DNA from: JAAZMI01 sp050942615
Lineage (GTDB): Bacteria; Bacillota; Dethiobacteria; DTU022; UBA8154
Length of the DNA stretch: 64,000 nucleotides
Direction: 5' to 3'
NCBI GenBank assembly: GCA_050942615.1
Contig: JBMNNQ010000001.1
Coordinates: 29,259 to 93,258 of the forward strand
Shown: one piece after another, positions 34,361 to 43,157 of the stretch
How positions within the stretch are numbered: the first letter of the stretch is position 1
Layout of the letters: each line of letters opens with the position of its first letter
Program-made: the position numbers and the translations under genes
Notes under the pieces: model-generated
What the model was told of the DNA's origin: nothing
Database searches by the model: none
The model's input: only the letters and a program-made list of their open reading frames with translations

Positions 34361-35281
34361 TTACATACTTTGAAATGTCTGCATAATACGAATTAAGGCC
34401 GGCCCCAACAGAACAACAAACAGGGTTGGAAAAATAAAAAATACCAGGGGGAAAAGCATTTTGATCGGTGCTTTCATCGCTGCCTCTTCAGCACGCTGGC
34501 GCCGTTTTCGCCGCATGGCTTCAGCCTGGATACGCAAGGTGTTGGCAATGTTACTGCCTAATTGTTCAGACTGAATTACAGCGCTGATAAAGCTGCTCAG
34601 GTCCTGCACCCCCGTGCGCCCGACGATGCTGCGCAGGGCCTCTTCCCGGGTCTTGCCCAGCCGCATTTCCTCCAGGGCCCGCGCTATTTCCTGGCCCAGA
34701 ATACCGGGCGCCTGTTCAGTAACCCGCTTCAAAGCCATATCAAAACCCAACCCTGCTTCCGCACTGACCAACAGCAGGTCAAGGGTATCCGGTAAACTTT
34801 TTTGAATTTCATGCTGGCGCTTTGCCGCCCGTGAATTTAGCAGTCCCACGGGCAGCGTTGCCCCGCTGGAAAAGGCCAGGAACAAGAAAAACACAGTTCT
34901 TTGTTCCCCCCAACCGGCAAGCCGGATCGCCATCCCCGCCAGGAAAACAAAAAAAACAGCCAGCAGGGCCTGCAGGGAAATTAAACTGTTAAAGTTCATC
35001 TTGCCGGGGTTTCCCGCATAGCCGATCTTTTTTTCCAAACCCTGGCGGATTTCCCGGGGAGTTAAATTGCCCAAAGCGGCACCTAGTTTACGGAAGACTG
35101 GTTGAATTATTCTTTCAAAAAACGGTTTCCGCAGCTCATCTTCTGTGGCATTTTCTGCCATTTTCCTAATGGTTTGCAGCCGCAGGGCAACCTGTTTTTG
35201 GGGGCCCCAAAAAACTTCATAAAAAGCAGTCACCAGGAGAACAACGGTGGCAAAAAGCAGAACGTTGACCAGCAATAACAT
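34361..35281 (-). CDS. tadC: Tad pilus platform protein TadC
   Basis: One of the two inner-membrane platform proteins of the Flp pilus. The 306-residue protein has N-terminal and central membrane segments, then the T2SF domain with LPDTLDLLLVSAEAGLGFDM, ALEEMRLGKTREEALRSI, LSSFISAVIQSEQLGSNIAN and a C-terminal helix (LFPLVFFIFPTLFVVLLGPA). It follows tadB with 15 bases between. Confidence 0.93.
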   Translation of the reverse strand: MLLLVNVLLFATVVLLVTAFYEVFWGPQKQVALRLQTIRKMAENATEDELRKPFFERIIQPVFRKLGAALGNLTPREIRQGLEKKIGYAGNPGKMNFNSLISLQALLAVFFVFLAGMAIRLAGWGEQRTVFFLFLAFSSGATLPVGLLNSRAAKRQHEIQKSLPDTLDLLLVSAEAGLGFDMALKRVTEQAPGILGQEIARALEEMRLGKTREEALRSIVGRTGVQDLSSFISAVIQSEQLGSNIANTLRIQAEAMRRKRRQRAEEAAMKAPIKMLFPLVFFIFPTLFVVLLGPALIRIMQTFQSM

Positions 35282-35296
35282 TTTTTCACCCCTGAA

Positions 35297-36265
35297 TCAA
35301 ACTTCGATATTGACAATTTTACGAATCACGATAATCCCGGCAATTTGCAACACCACAGCCAAACCCAACAGGATCAGGCCCAGTGTGTCCCGGACCAGCG
35401 TCAACATATATTCCGGGTTCATAAGCATCAGAAAAGCAGCCACACCAAGGGGTAACAGGATGATAATCAGGGCCGATAACCGGCCTTGTGCGGTCAGTGT
35501 TTTAATTTCCCCCTTAATACGTACACGTTCACGGATAGTCTGTGAAATATTATCAAGAATTTCTGCAAGGTTGCCCCCAACCTGCCTTTGAATAAGCAAA
35601 GCGGTAATCATTAAGTTAAGATCCTCATTCCCGGCTCTTTCCCCAAGGTTATGCAGCACTTCTTCCAAAGGTTTGCCCATCTGGTTTTCCCAGATCGCCC
35701 GGGAAAATTCCTCCCCTATTGGCGGTCCCATTTCCCGGCCGACCACGGACATTGCCTGGGGAAAACTATAACCGGCCCGCAATCCGTTGGAAACTATCGT
35801 CAGCGCCTCCGGCAACTGTTGGGTCAAAGCATTGATGCGCCGGCTTCTTTTCATCCCGATGACAAGATCAGGAACTTTGTAACCCACCAACCCGGCCGGT
35901 AAAGCCAAAAAAAAGTGTCCTGTAATCAGGTAAAAGAAAATAAAAACGGCTGTTCCAACACAGACTGCCAAGCCGATAAGCTCTTCTGCACGCATTAAGA
36001 CATGAGCCTGCAGCAGTTTTTGCTGTATACCCTGCAGATTGGCCCGGCGCGAGGGCATGGTTCCCAATAGCCTCAAAAAACGCCGAAACCCTTTTTTTAA
36101 ACCTTCGGCCCCAGCCTCCTCCGGTTGCTGATAGTCCGGAGACAATATGCCGGTTTTTAATCTTTCCAAAACAAGGTTACGGGAGGCAAACAACGTATAA
36201 TAAAGACCTGTAAATAAGAAAACCACAGTTAGAAAAGCGCCGCCCAGAACAGCTAGTTGCAACAT
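35297..36265 (-). CDS. tadB: Tad pilus platform protein TadB
   Basis: The partner of TadC. The 322-residue protein has an N-terminal membrane helix, the T2SF core QLPEALTIVSNGLRAGYSFP and LLIQRQVGGNLAEILDNIS, and C-terminal membrane segments. The frame extends to 36427 inside cpaF, but ATG 36265 has AGGAGG upstream and follows the cpaF stop directly, so it is chosen. Confidence 0.93.
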   Translation of the reverse strand: MLQLAVLGGAFLTVVFLFTGLYYTLFASRNLVLERLKTGILSPDYQQPEEAGAEGLKKGFRRFLRLLGTMPSRRANLQGIQQKLLQAHVLMRAEELIGLAVCVGTAVFIFFYLITGHFFLALPAGLVGYKVPDLVIGMKRSRRINALTQQLPEALTIVSNGLRAGYSFPQAMSVVGREMGPPIGEEFSRAIWENQMGKPLEEVLHNLGERAGNEDLNLMITALLIQRQVGGNLAEILDNISQTIRERVRIKGEIKTLTAQGRLSALIIILLPLGVAAFLMLMNPEYMLTLVRDTLGLILLGLAVVLQIAGIIVIRKIVNIEV

Positions 36266-36266
36266 T

Positions 36267-37643
36267 TCAGTGCCTCCTAAAGGCCGTTTCAAAATTTTTC
36301 GCCCCGAATAAGCCCTTGGGTAGCTTTTCCCCAAAAGTTTGCAGTTTTTCCATGTTGCGGGGAATAATGCCGGTGGGCACATGTTTTCCGGCAATGCGGC
36401 CCCTTTCATTAAATCCCGTTTGTTCAAAAATAAAAATGTCCTGCAAGGTAATAATATCCCCCTCCATCCCTGCTACCTCCGATACTTTGACAATCTTGCG
36501 GCTGCCATCAGGAAGGCGGGACTGTTGAATAATCAGGTCAATAGCCGAGGCAACCTGCTCACGGATCGCCCGCAAAGGCAGGTTTATGCCTGCCATAAGC
36601 ACCATGGTTTCCAGGCGCGCCAGCGCGTCCCGGGGGTTGTTGGCATGCAGGGTGGAAATGGAGCCGTCGTGGCCGGTATTCATTGCCTGCAGCATGTCAA
36701 GTGCCTCGCCTCCCCGCACCTCTCCAACCACAATGCGGTCCGGGCGCATACGCAGTGAGTTAATCACCAGATCACGAATTGTGATTTCCCCATGGCCTTC
36801 AATGTCTGGAGGGCGGCTTTCCAGGGTAACAACATGTTCCTGATGCAGTTGTAGTTCTGCGGCATCCTCGATGGTTACAATTCTTTCCTGTTCGGGGATA
36901 AAACCGGAGAGCACATTTAAGGTCGTCGTTTTGCCGCTGCCGGTCCCCCCGGAAACAATAATATTGAGGCGGGCCAGCACTGCAGACTTGAACAGGCGGG
37001 CAATCTCCCCGGTCATGGTCCCGAAATTAATCAGATCCCCGGGGGTCAAGGGCTTTGCCGCAAACTTACGGATAGTCAAGGCAGGCCCTTTTAAGGCCAA
37101 CGGCGGAATGATGGCGTTAACACGGGAACCGTCCGGCAGGCGGGCGTCAACCATGGGCGACTTTTCATCCAGCCTTCTGCCCAAAGGGGTTACAATTTTA
37201 TCGATAGTTTCAAGCAGATGTGCATTATCACAAAAAGTAATCCCTGTTTTGATGATCTTCCCCTTTTGCTCCACATAAACCAACCCGGGGCCGTTAACCA
37301 TAATTTCTGAAATGGTGGGATCCCGGAGCAGCGGGTTAATTGGCCCGTAACCACAGGCTTCGTCATAAATATGCCCGGCAATTTTTTCCTTGTCAGCCCG
37401 GGAAAGTTCAAGCCCGGAATCTTTGAGTACCGCTTCCAAGGCTACACTGATCTGCGCTGAATACTTTATTTTCTGTTGGGCATCCATTTTTCCGACAACA
37501 GGTGTCTTGCCTGGGCTTTCAAGAACCCTGCGCAAAGTTGCGGTGATCAGGCCCTCCCATTCCTTTTTCCTGTTGAGGCCGTAATTTTCAGTTACAGGTT
37601 CTTTCCCCCCAGGGGCGAAGGCCCATTGTGGCGGCAATTTCAT
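36267..37643 (-). CDS. cpaF: Flp pilus assembly ATPase CpaF/TadA (first copy)
   Basis: The assembly motor of the Flp pilus. The 458-residue protein has the CpaF N-terminal region (IYDEACGYGPINPLLRDPTI), Walker A SGGTGSGKTTTLN (about 232-244), the DARLPDGSRVNAIIPPLALK stretch, Walker B and His box (VGEVRGGEALDMLQAMNTGH, STLHANNP). ATG 37643 follows AAAGGTGA and is preferred over GTG 37652, which overlaps the cpaE stop. A second cpaF copy lies at 43158-45498. Confidence 0.96.
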   Translation of the reverse strand: MKLPPQWAFAPGGKEPVTENYGLNRKKEWEGLITATLRRVLESPGKTPVVGKMDAQQKIKYSAQISVALEAVLKDSGLELSRADKEKIAGHIYDEACGYGPINPLLRDPTISEIMVNGPGLVYVEQKGKIIKTGITFCDNAHLLETIDKIVTPLGRRLDEKSPMVDARLPDGSRVNAIIPPLALKGPALTIRKFAAKPLTPGDLINFGTMTGEIARLFKSAVLARLNIIVSGGTGSGKTTTLNVLSGFIPEQERIVTIEDAAELQLHQEHVVTLESRPPDIEGHGEITIRDLVINSLRMRPDRIVVGEVRGGEALDMLQAMNTGHDGSISTLHANNPRDALARLETMVLMAGINLPLRAIREQVASAIDLIIQQSRLPDGSRKIVKVSEVAGMEGDIITLQDIFIFEQTGFNERGRIAGKHVPTGIIPRNMEKLQTFGEKLPKGLFGAKNFETAFRRH

Positions 37644-37648
37644 TTTTC

Positions 37649-38845
37649 TCACCTTTCCATTTCCTTTACTTCTGCAGCCTGCTTTTCCAGCCCTTCTGCT
37701 ACCACCTGGCGTGCCAGTCTTATAAAGCCGCGGCTGACTTTGGATCGGGGGAAAAGCATTACTGCCGGAATACCTTTATTCAAGGACGAAGAAGTTAACC
37801 TGTATTCAGCCGGCAGAACGCCAAAAAGATCTTGTTCAAGGGTTGTTTCCACATCCCGCCTTTTGATTTCACTGCGGGATACTGCCTTGTTCAGCAGTAA
37901 CTTAATCTTCTGCCGGGGGTAATTCAGGGAGTCAAGCATTACCCGGCAGGCTTTAACATTGCGGATGGCAGCCACATCCTGGGTGGTAACCAAGAGGAGC
38001 AGCCCTGCCTCCTGCAGGGCCGGATTAACTGGTTCAGAAAAACAGGCCGGCATATCCACCACTACATATTCAAAATTATTCTGCAGCGCTTGCAGAATCA
38101 GTCTGACCTGTTCTGCGTTAATAAACCCGGCTGCCTGCGGGTGTGCTCCGGATGCCAACAACTTGATTCCGGAGCGGTGTGCAATAAGATATTCACCGAT
38201 CAAATCCTGATCAGGATTATGAATTTCATTAAGTACATCATAGATCGTATAACGGGGAAGGATGTTTAAAGCCAAGGCTGCATTACCAAAATCCAGATCC
38301 AGATCGACCAGTGCAACTGTATTTTTGGTGTGCTGTGCCAAAGCTATTGCCAGGTTTGTGGCAATAAACGTTTTTCCCACACCCCCTTTGGTGCTGAAAA
38401 CTGTTACAATTCTGCCCTGGCGGGGTTTTTTAGGCCCGACAGGTCTATTGTTCTGCAGGCTGGCCAGTTTTTTTTTCGCAGACTGGTAACAGTGGTAGAT
38501 GGAAGCAGCCAGTTCAGCCGGTGTAAAGGGTTCGACAAGCACATCGCCGGCCCCGGCCAGGATGGCTTTGCGCATCGATTCCCCCTGGAGTTCAGTTTCC
38601 AGCAGGATCGGGGCGATCCAGGGGTAAACAGTGGCGATTTCTTCCGACAGCAAGTATCCATTGCCTGCTACAAGGCGCCCGATGACCAGTACGTCGGGTT
38701 CAAGCTCTTCAACTCCCTCTAAAGCCTCTTCCCTCGCTTCTGCTCCACCGATCACCCGTATATATTCCACTGCAGAAAGCGCTCCTATAATATCGGATCT
38801 TTTTTCATCGTCTTCCTCTACTACCAGTACTTTGATATGCTCCAT
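37649..38845 (-). CDS. cpaE: CpaE-like pilus ATPase with pseudo-receiver
   Basis: A MinD-like protein that places the Flp pilus. The N-terminal receiver-like domain (about 1-115) lacks the phospho-acceptor Asp: the position reads VLVIGRL. The ATPase domain starts with the deviant Walker A STKGGVGKTFIATNLA (about 151-166) and has DLDLDFGNAALAL. The frame begins at 38854, but ATG 38845 has AAAGG at eight bases. It lies between cpaB and cpaF. Confidence 0.92.
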   Translation of the reverse strand: MEHIKVLVVEEDDEKRSDIIGALSAVEYIRVIGGAEAREEALEGVEELEPDVLVIGRLVAGNGYLLSEEIATVYPWIAPILLETELQGESMRKAILAGAGDVLVEPFTPAELAASIYHCYQSAKKKLASLQNNRPVGPKKPRQGRIVTVFSTKGGVGKTFIATNLAIALAQHTKNTVALVDLDLDFGNAALALNILPRYTIYDVLNEIHNPDQDLIGEYLIAHRSGIKLLASGAHPQAAGFINAEQVRLILQALQNNFEYVVVDMPACFSEPVNPALQEAGLLLLVTTQDVAAIRNVKACRVMLDSLNYPRQKIKLLLNKAVSRSEIKRRDVETTLEQDLFGVLPAEYRLTSSSLNKGIPAVMLFPRSKVSRGFIRLARQVVAEGLEKQAAEVKEMER

Positions 38846-38850
38846 ATTCA

Positions 38851-39573
38851 TCACCTTTCCCGGAAAGAACCTAGGTTGGCAGCATTGTAATGCTGTAAGT
38901 GCATTTTTTCCTCATCCAAAGGTGAACGCAGAGTAAAATAAAAAGAGCCTTTCAGCTGGGCATAGGCCAAAACTTCAGCCTGTCCCGGTGTCACAGCCAG
39001 GGTGATGGTGCCAACCGGCTGCTGTTCGTCAGTATCCTGTTCCCGGGTAAGTTCCCCTGCAGCCATCACAGGGGCGTTTTGTATAATAGTATAGGTTACG
39101 GCAGCGCCACCGTTAATTTCTTCATCAGAATAGGTTACCAGCACGTCAACCTTGTCCCCAGGGGAGATATACCCTGAGACCCCTGTAATTTCATTCACGG
39201 GAAGCGAGATCGCCCGCCTTTTTTCAGGTACCCGGTAAGAAAAACTGCCCTGTCCCTCCATAGCTATCCTGGCAGTCAACAGCTGTTCCCCCTCCACGAT
39301 TTCAGCGCGGGAAATGCTGCCTGCTGCTGCCTCCAAATCCCCAAAGGCCTCCGGATGAACGGCCCCCGCGGGGAGGGATTCCACTGCAAGCATCTCTGCC
39401 GTAATCCGGGTATGTTTTGGAATAGTACTTTTAGCTACAACTACATCTGTATAGGCCGTTACCTCTACAGCCTGTGCACCGGAGGCAAGACTTTGCAGGT
39501 AGCAATTCAGAGCCAGGACGGTGCCCAGAGCAAAAATAACAGCCGCCAAAAGAAGAAGCCTGCCGTTTTTCAA
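38851..39573 (-). CDS. cpaB: Flp pilus assembly protein CpaB/RcpC
   Basis: A periplasmic-side protein of the Tad system with one N-terminal membrane helix (LLLLAAVIFALGTVLALNCY), a SAF domain (DVVVAKSTIPKHTRITAEML) and the RcpC domain (RAISLPVNEITGVSGYISPG, DKVDVLVTY, ITLAVTPGQAEVLAYAQLKG). The start appears to be TTG 39573 after GAGGGGCG. Its C-terminal domain is closely mirrored in the fusion protein at 43158-45498. Confidence 0.9.
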   Translation of the reverse strand: MKNGRLLLLAAVIFALGTVLALNCYLQSLASGAQAVEVTAYTDVVVAKSTIPKHTRITAEMLAVESLPAGAVHPEAFGDLEAAAGSISRAEIVEGEQLLTARIAMEGQGSFSYRVPEKRRAISLPVNEITGVSGYISPGDKVDVLVTYSDEEINGGAAVTYTIIQNAPVMAAGELTREQDTDEQQPVGTITLAVTPGQAEVLAYAQLKGSFYFTLRSPLDEEKMHLQHYNAANLGSFRER

Positions 39574-39645
39574 CGTACTTACGCCCCTCTCAAAAAAACA
39601 GTTTCCTGATTGAACTGCTCAACTAGTACTTGGTTTCCAAACAAA

Positions 39646-40656
39646 TTATTCTATTAACCGGGCGGCACGCACCCCGTCTGCAGGCAGTTCATCATCAGGT
39701 GCTGCTGCCTCAACAATTGTTTTGGTTCCCGGTGGCGGGGCAATTGATAAAAACCGGCCCTGCACCTTACATTCATTTCCCGACCCCACAGATTTCTCAA
39801 GAAGCATGGCCGCAAACCTTGCTATTTCCACTTCGTCCCTGCCCCTTAAATCTGCCGGTTTATATACCGGTACAATAATCACCCGCGGGCAATCCGGGTG
39901 ATAGCCGCCGTCGTATGTACATTTAGGCGTATGCGGGCATTGATCAAGGCGATATTGTATACCCCCCCGAGTCATCCTGGACATATTTCCGGGCTCTGTG
40001 GTAACTAAGGATCCCACACTTAAAACGCCCTTATAACCATACCTAATATTATATCCATAGTTTCTTGCACCCCTGCCCCCCAGGGCAAGACCACCGAAGT
40101 TACCGTGAATTTCAGGAATCCCGGCACCAAATTTAAGCATAACCTCTTCCCCGGGTTGGAATCCCCCGGCACGATCTGGAACGCCAAAAGGAACCAGCGG
40201 TGAACATGCACACTCGCTGCAGTCAATTATAGTTGCAGTACCAAAAACAGCCTTGGCCCCGGCTGTCACCACCCCGGTGTTCACCCCCAATACCCGTGCA
40301 AACGTCAAATCTTTATTACATGCAGAGGAAACCCCAACCATTTTTGTAGACATATCCACTGTAATTGCCGGCGTTTCATTAATATTATTATTTTCCAGGT
40401 ATTCCACAGCCTTCTGGCGTGTCGAGGATTCGTCTCCGGTATAATATAATTCCTGCGCAGCAGCCAATGCTGCTGCATCACAAGCATTCTGCAGTCGCCT
40501 TTTTTCCAGTGCCAGGATGCCCGTATCAACCACAAGCGCCGTCATCCCCAGCAGGGCCAGCATTCCTGCAGCAACAAAAACCATTGCCAAACCGTCCTCT
40601 TCACCTAATAAAGTTTTTACTTTTTTACAAACAAGCCGGAACAACTTAGCAAGCAT
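39646..40656 (-). CDS. TadG-like pilus assembly protein, Cys-rich
   Basis: A 336-residue protein with the TadG-like N-terminal membrane helix (GLAMVFVAAGMLALLGMTAL) and the ALEKRRLQNACDAAALAAAQ motif, followed by a large extracytoplasmic domain. Two unusual cysteine clusters (DCSECACSPLVPFGVP and CPHTPKCTYDGGYHPDCP) could form disulfides or bind metal. The frame extends to 40695; ATG 40656 with GGGAG upstream is preferred. It lies after the TadE-like genes. Confidence 0.85.
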   Translation of the reverse strand: MLAKLFRLVCKKVKTLLGEEDGLAMVFVAAGMLALLGMTALVVDTGILALEKRRLQNACDAAALAAAQELYYTGDESSTRQKAVEYLENNNINETPAITVDMSTKMVGVSSACNKDLTFARVLGVNTGVVTAGAKAVFGTATIIDCSECACSPLVPFGVPDRAGGFQPGEEVMLKFGAGIPEIHGNFGGLALGGRGARNYGYNIRYGYKGVLSVGSLVTTEPGNMSRMTRGGIQYRLDQCPHTPKCTYDGGYHPDCPRVIIVPVYKPADLRGRDEVEIARFAAMLLEKSVGSGNECKVQGRFLSIAPPPGTKTIVEAAAPDDELPADGVRAARLIE

Positions 40657-40745
40657 ATCATTTCTCCCGCAATGATCTATTTGGTACAGATACAAGCCCG
40701 GTAAACAAAGTTGGCTGCTAAAGCCGCAAAAAGGCGCACTGTGTG

Positions 40746-41171
40746 TTAATCAGGCACGGGGTAAGATTCGCACCGCATCTCGGCCTTGGCAGACAAAATG
40801 AACAGATCCTTGTTAAGAACCCGGTCAAAAAAGGGCACTGCCCCGACAGCAGCAGTAAATTCCACTGTAACATCCCCATCCTCATACCTGGCTGCAGGCG
40901 CCGGTTCTATTTCTATCCCGGCCGGGTCGATTCTGATAAAAGGCATCAGTGAAGAAACTGCCATTACCTTGTCCTTTACTGCAGCGTCTGATTTACCTAC
41001 AACAGCCAGCCTCGCCCCTTCCTTAGCTGCGCTGGCAATGACAATCTGGCCGCTGAAAATCATGGCAAACTGAATCAGACCCAATACCGCTAATAGCATT
41101 ATCGGTAAAAGGAGGGCTGTTTCCACCAGAGACTGGCCTTTCTTGTTATTATTAAGACGACTGACAGCCAT
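40746..41171 (-). CDS. TadE-like pseudopilin (second)
   Basis: A prepilin-like protein with a KKGQSLVETALLLPIMLLAV leader typical of TadE, followed by IVIASAAKEGARLAVVGKSD and a beta-rich body. It shares the layout of the next upstream gene, suggesting duplication. ATG 41171 has an AGGAG site; the frame extends to 41204. TadE/TadF proteins are processed by the CpaA-type peptidase and join the pilus base. Confidence 0.88.
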   Translation of the reverse strand: MAVSRLNNNKKGQSLVETALLLPIMLLAVLGLIQFAMIFSGQIVIASAAKEGARLAVVGKSDAAVKDKVMAVSSLMPFIRIDPAGIEIEPAPAARYEDGDVTVEFTAAVGAVPFFDRVLNKDLFILSAKAEMRCESYPVPD

Positions 41172-41208
41172 TTCATGCTTTCTCCTAACCGGGACGTTAA
41201 TCAAAAAA

Positions 41209-41616
41209 TTAGAATGGGTTTTGAATGCGCATGGTACATTGGGCGCACAGGGGATATACCCTGTTGCCTTCCTTACCTAAGAAGGGCATGATCAGATCTG
41301 CATTGGCCGGAACAGTAACGGTGATCGCTTGTCCCCCGGCAGCTAGCACCTCAATTGGTCTCCCGGCATCCGGTTCCAAAAAAGGGGTGGAGGCAATAGT
41401 ATTGTTAATCTTCGTTTCAACCGCTGTGTCAGGTTTCCCCACCGCAGCCATGCGTGCCCCTTCCCTCGCAGCACCGGTAATTGCTATCTGCCCGTAAAAC
41501 AAAATACCACATTGCAAAACGCCCAGGATTAACAATAGAATCAGGGGTAAAGACAGGGCAAATTCCACCATGGATTGGCCCCTTTCATTTTTTATGGAAT
41601 GAAAAAACCTGGACAA
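41209..41616 (-). CDS. TadE-like pseudopilin (first)
   Basis: A 135-residue prepilin-like protein with ERGQSMVEFALSLPLILLLI and IAITGAAREGARMAAVGKPD, the TadE family pattern. Start TTG 41616 follows GCAGGTGAG. It ends with two cysteines (PLCAQC), possibly paired. It is highly similar in layout to the next TadE-like gene, with 37 bases between the two. Confidence 0.88.
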   Translation of the reverse strand: MSRFFHSIKNERGQSMVEFALSLPLILLLILGVLQCGILFYGQIAITGAAREGARMAAVGKPDTAVETKINNTIASTPFLEPDAGRPIEVLAAGGQAITVTVPANADLIMPFLGKEGNRVYPLCAQCTMRIQNPF

Positions 41617-41662
41617 AGGATCTCACCTGCAAAATAAAAATTTATAATAAACCGGTATTATT

Positions 41663-42256
41663 TTAAAACAGGGCAGCCAGCGGCAAAATTCGTTCCCCAA
41701 AGCTGCTAATAACAAGTAATGTTCCCATTACAATGGCCACACCGTAAGGCATGTAGACCTTGTTCCCCGGGTTATTACCCCTGCAGGAAAAAAAATAGAA
41801 AGAAAACCTGTTTAAAAAAGGGTAGCCATACCGGAAATAAAGCACATTAAAAAAGGGAACAGCCACAATGCCTATGATTTTTTTCAAAGTGTTCCCCAGC
41901 TGCCTGTTGACCAACAGATAACCCAGGGCCAAAATTCCCCCGCAAAAAGCGGTAAAAAGTGCAACCTGAAAAACAAACTGTACACCCTGCAGCGCCCCGA
42001 TAGCCCCCATCAGCTTCACATCCCCACCGCCCATACCCCCCAGTATAAAAGGGATAAAAAAAAGGGCCAACCCCAACAAAAGGCCATAAAGGCCGAACAA
42101 AAACCCTGCCCCTCCGCCCATAATTGTATTGGCAACCAACCCCCAAAGCATAACCGGGAAAGTCAGGAAGTTAGGTATTCTTTTCTGTATCAGGTCGAAA
42201 TAAAGGGTTAGTAGCAGCAAGGTTAAAAGAAGGTAATTATTGAGTTGAATAAACAT
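41663..42256 (-). CDS. cpaA: A24 prepilin peptidase CpaA/TadV
   Basis: The Flp-pilus leader peptidase. Catalytic Asp motifs are FDLIQKRIPN near residue 20 and GGMGGGDVKLMG near 75. It is 197 residues, with several membrane helices and no methylase domain. ATG 42256 has TTTGGAGG upstream, and the frame extends further to 42307. It is the second prepilin peptidase of the window, apart from the one at 17679. Confidence 0.9.
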   Translation of the reverse strand: MFIQLNNYLLLTLLLLTLYFDLIQKRIPNFLTFPVMLWGLVANTIMGGGAGFLFGLYGLLLGLALFFIPFILGGMGGGDVKLMGAIGALQGVQFVFQVALFTAFCGGILALGYLLVNRQLGNTLKKIIGIVAVPFFNVLYFRYGYPFLNRFSFYFFSCRGNNPGNKVYMPYGVAIVMGTLLVISSFGERILPLAALF

Positions 42257-42613
42257 TTTTTCCTCCAAAGAATTTATATAAAATGACTGTGTACAGTAAA
42301 AATTCAATAATAAACTGTATTAAATGTAACTATAACTACCACCGTAAACAATAATATACTGCTGTTTTAATAATGATTCCGAACTATTTTCTGCAAAAAA
42401 GATTAAAGTATTATTATCTGAAATACAATAATTATTTACCCTATAAAAAGAAACACCTGCTGTTTATAATCAGCACATTCCTTCTATATCCTTAATTTAT
42501 TTGTTTAAGGCCTGCCCAAGGGAACCTAACTCAAAAGGTAAAAGCTGGTTCCCTTGCAGGTTCTATCTTTTGTAGAAAAGCCTTTGTTATGTTTTAACCT
42601 GTTTGTTTAACTG
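42257..42613. other. AT-rich gap between flp and cpaA
   Basis: These 357 bases hold no gene. A strong hairpin at 42517-42556 lies just after flp. TATAAA with TTTACT at 16 bases near 42260-42290 on the minus strand is a weak promoter candidate for cpaA. Confidence 0.5.
42517..42556 (-). terminator. Hairpin after flp
   Basis: CAAGGGAACC and GGTTCCCTTG form a perfect ten-base-pair stem, 58 bases past the flp stop. A T run is missing, so partial termination or 3'-end protection, keeping pilin mRNA above the rest of the operon, is likely. Confidence 0.65.
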
Positions 42614-42805
42614 TTATTCACTAAAGTCGACTCCTACCCCCTTTATTCCTTCCCCGATTGTCTTAAATTTATCAGCAATATTTGTACCCAATGCTCTCAA
42701 ACCAACAATAACAACCGCAGCAATTAGGACTATAATTAAAGCATATTCTACTAAACCTTGGCCTTCTTCGTCCTTAATAAACCTAGTAAAAAGCTGCTTT
42801 AGCAT
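42614..42805 (-). CDS. flp: Flp-type IVb pilin
   Basis: The pilus subunit, 63 residues. Leader up to the cleavage site EEGQ-GLVEYALIIVLIAAVVIV, with Glu and Tyr in the Flp motif, then a short tail (NIADKFKTIGEGIKGVG). ATG 42805 has GGAGG at nine bases. It lies between the second cpaF and cpaA. Only one flp is seen. Confidence 0.95.
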   Translation of the reverse strand: MLKQLFTRFIKDEEGQGLVEYALIIVLIAAVVIVGLRALGTNIADKFKTIGEGIKGVGVDFSE

Positions 42806-43157
42806 TTTAGTTTGCCTCCAATTCAAAGATAAATTAAAAATCAGGCCTTTATAAAAATCTACCTTTCACCTGCCCCCTTTCTTCCTTACTGCTGGCGAAT
42901 ACTTCCCCCCTACCGTTTTTTCCCCAATTGTACACCCCCCAACAAATAACTTAGCAAAGCATTGATAAAATTTGCCGCCTTAATAACATTTATGAAAAAA
43001 ATTGCTAAGCTTTGAATTTGCATTATCACCTAGAACTTTTTTGTAAAATGTCAACATTACATAAATTATTTACAGGATAAATCACCCGGGTGTTTCTTAA
43101 TGCTGAAAATATGTAAAAAAACCTGCTTCAAATGGTTACCTTTTCACTACCGCCTTG
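42806..43157. other. Gap upstream of flp
   Basis: No gene found in 352 bases. The minus strand shows TTGACA at 43050-43055 and GATAAT 21 bases later, too far apart for a normal sigma-A promoter. A CACCCGGGTG palindrome lies at 43085-43094. No intrinsic terminator is seen after the cpaF-cpaB fusion gene, so readthrough into flp is possible. Confidence 0.5.

Noticed and set aside
42990..43060. TTGACA and GATAAT as the flp promoter
   Set aside because: The spacing of 21 bases is outside the normal range for sigma-A, so I list it only as a note on the gap.
43083..43096. CACCCGGGTG palindrome as terminator of the cpaF-cpaB fusion
   Set aside because: It has no loop and no T run, so it cannot fold as an intrinsic terminator.
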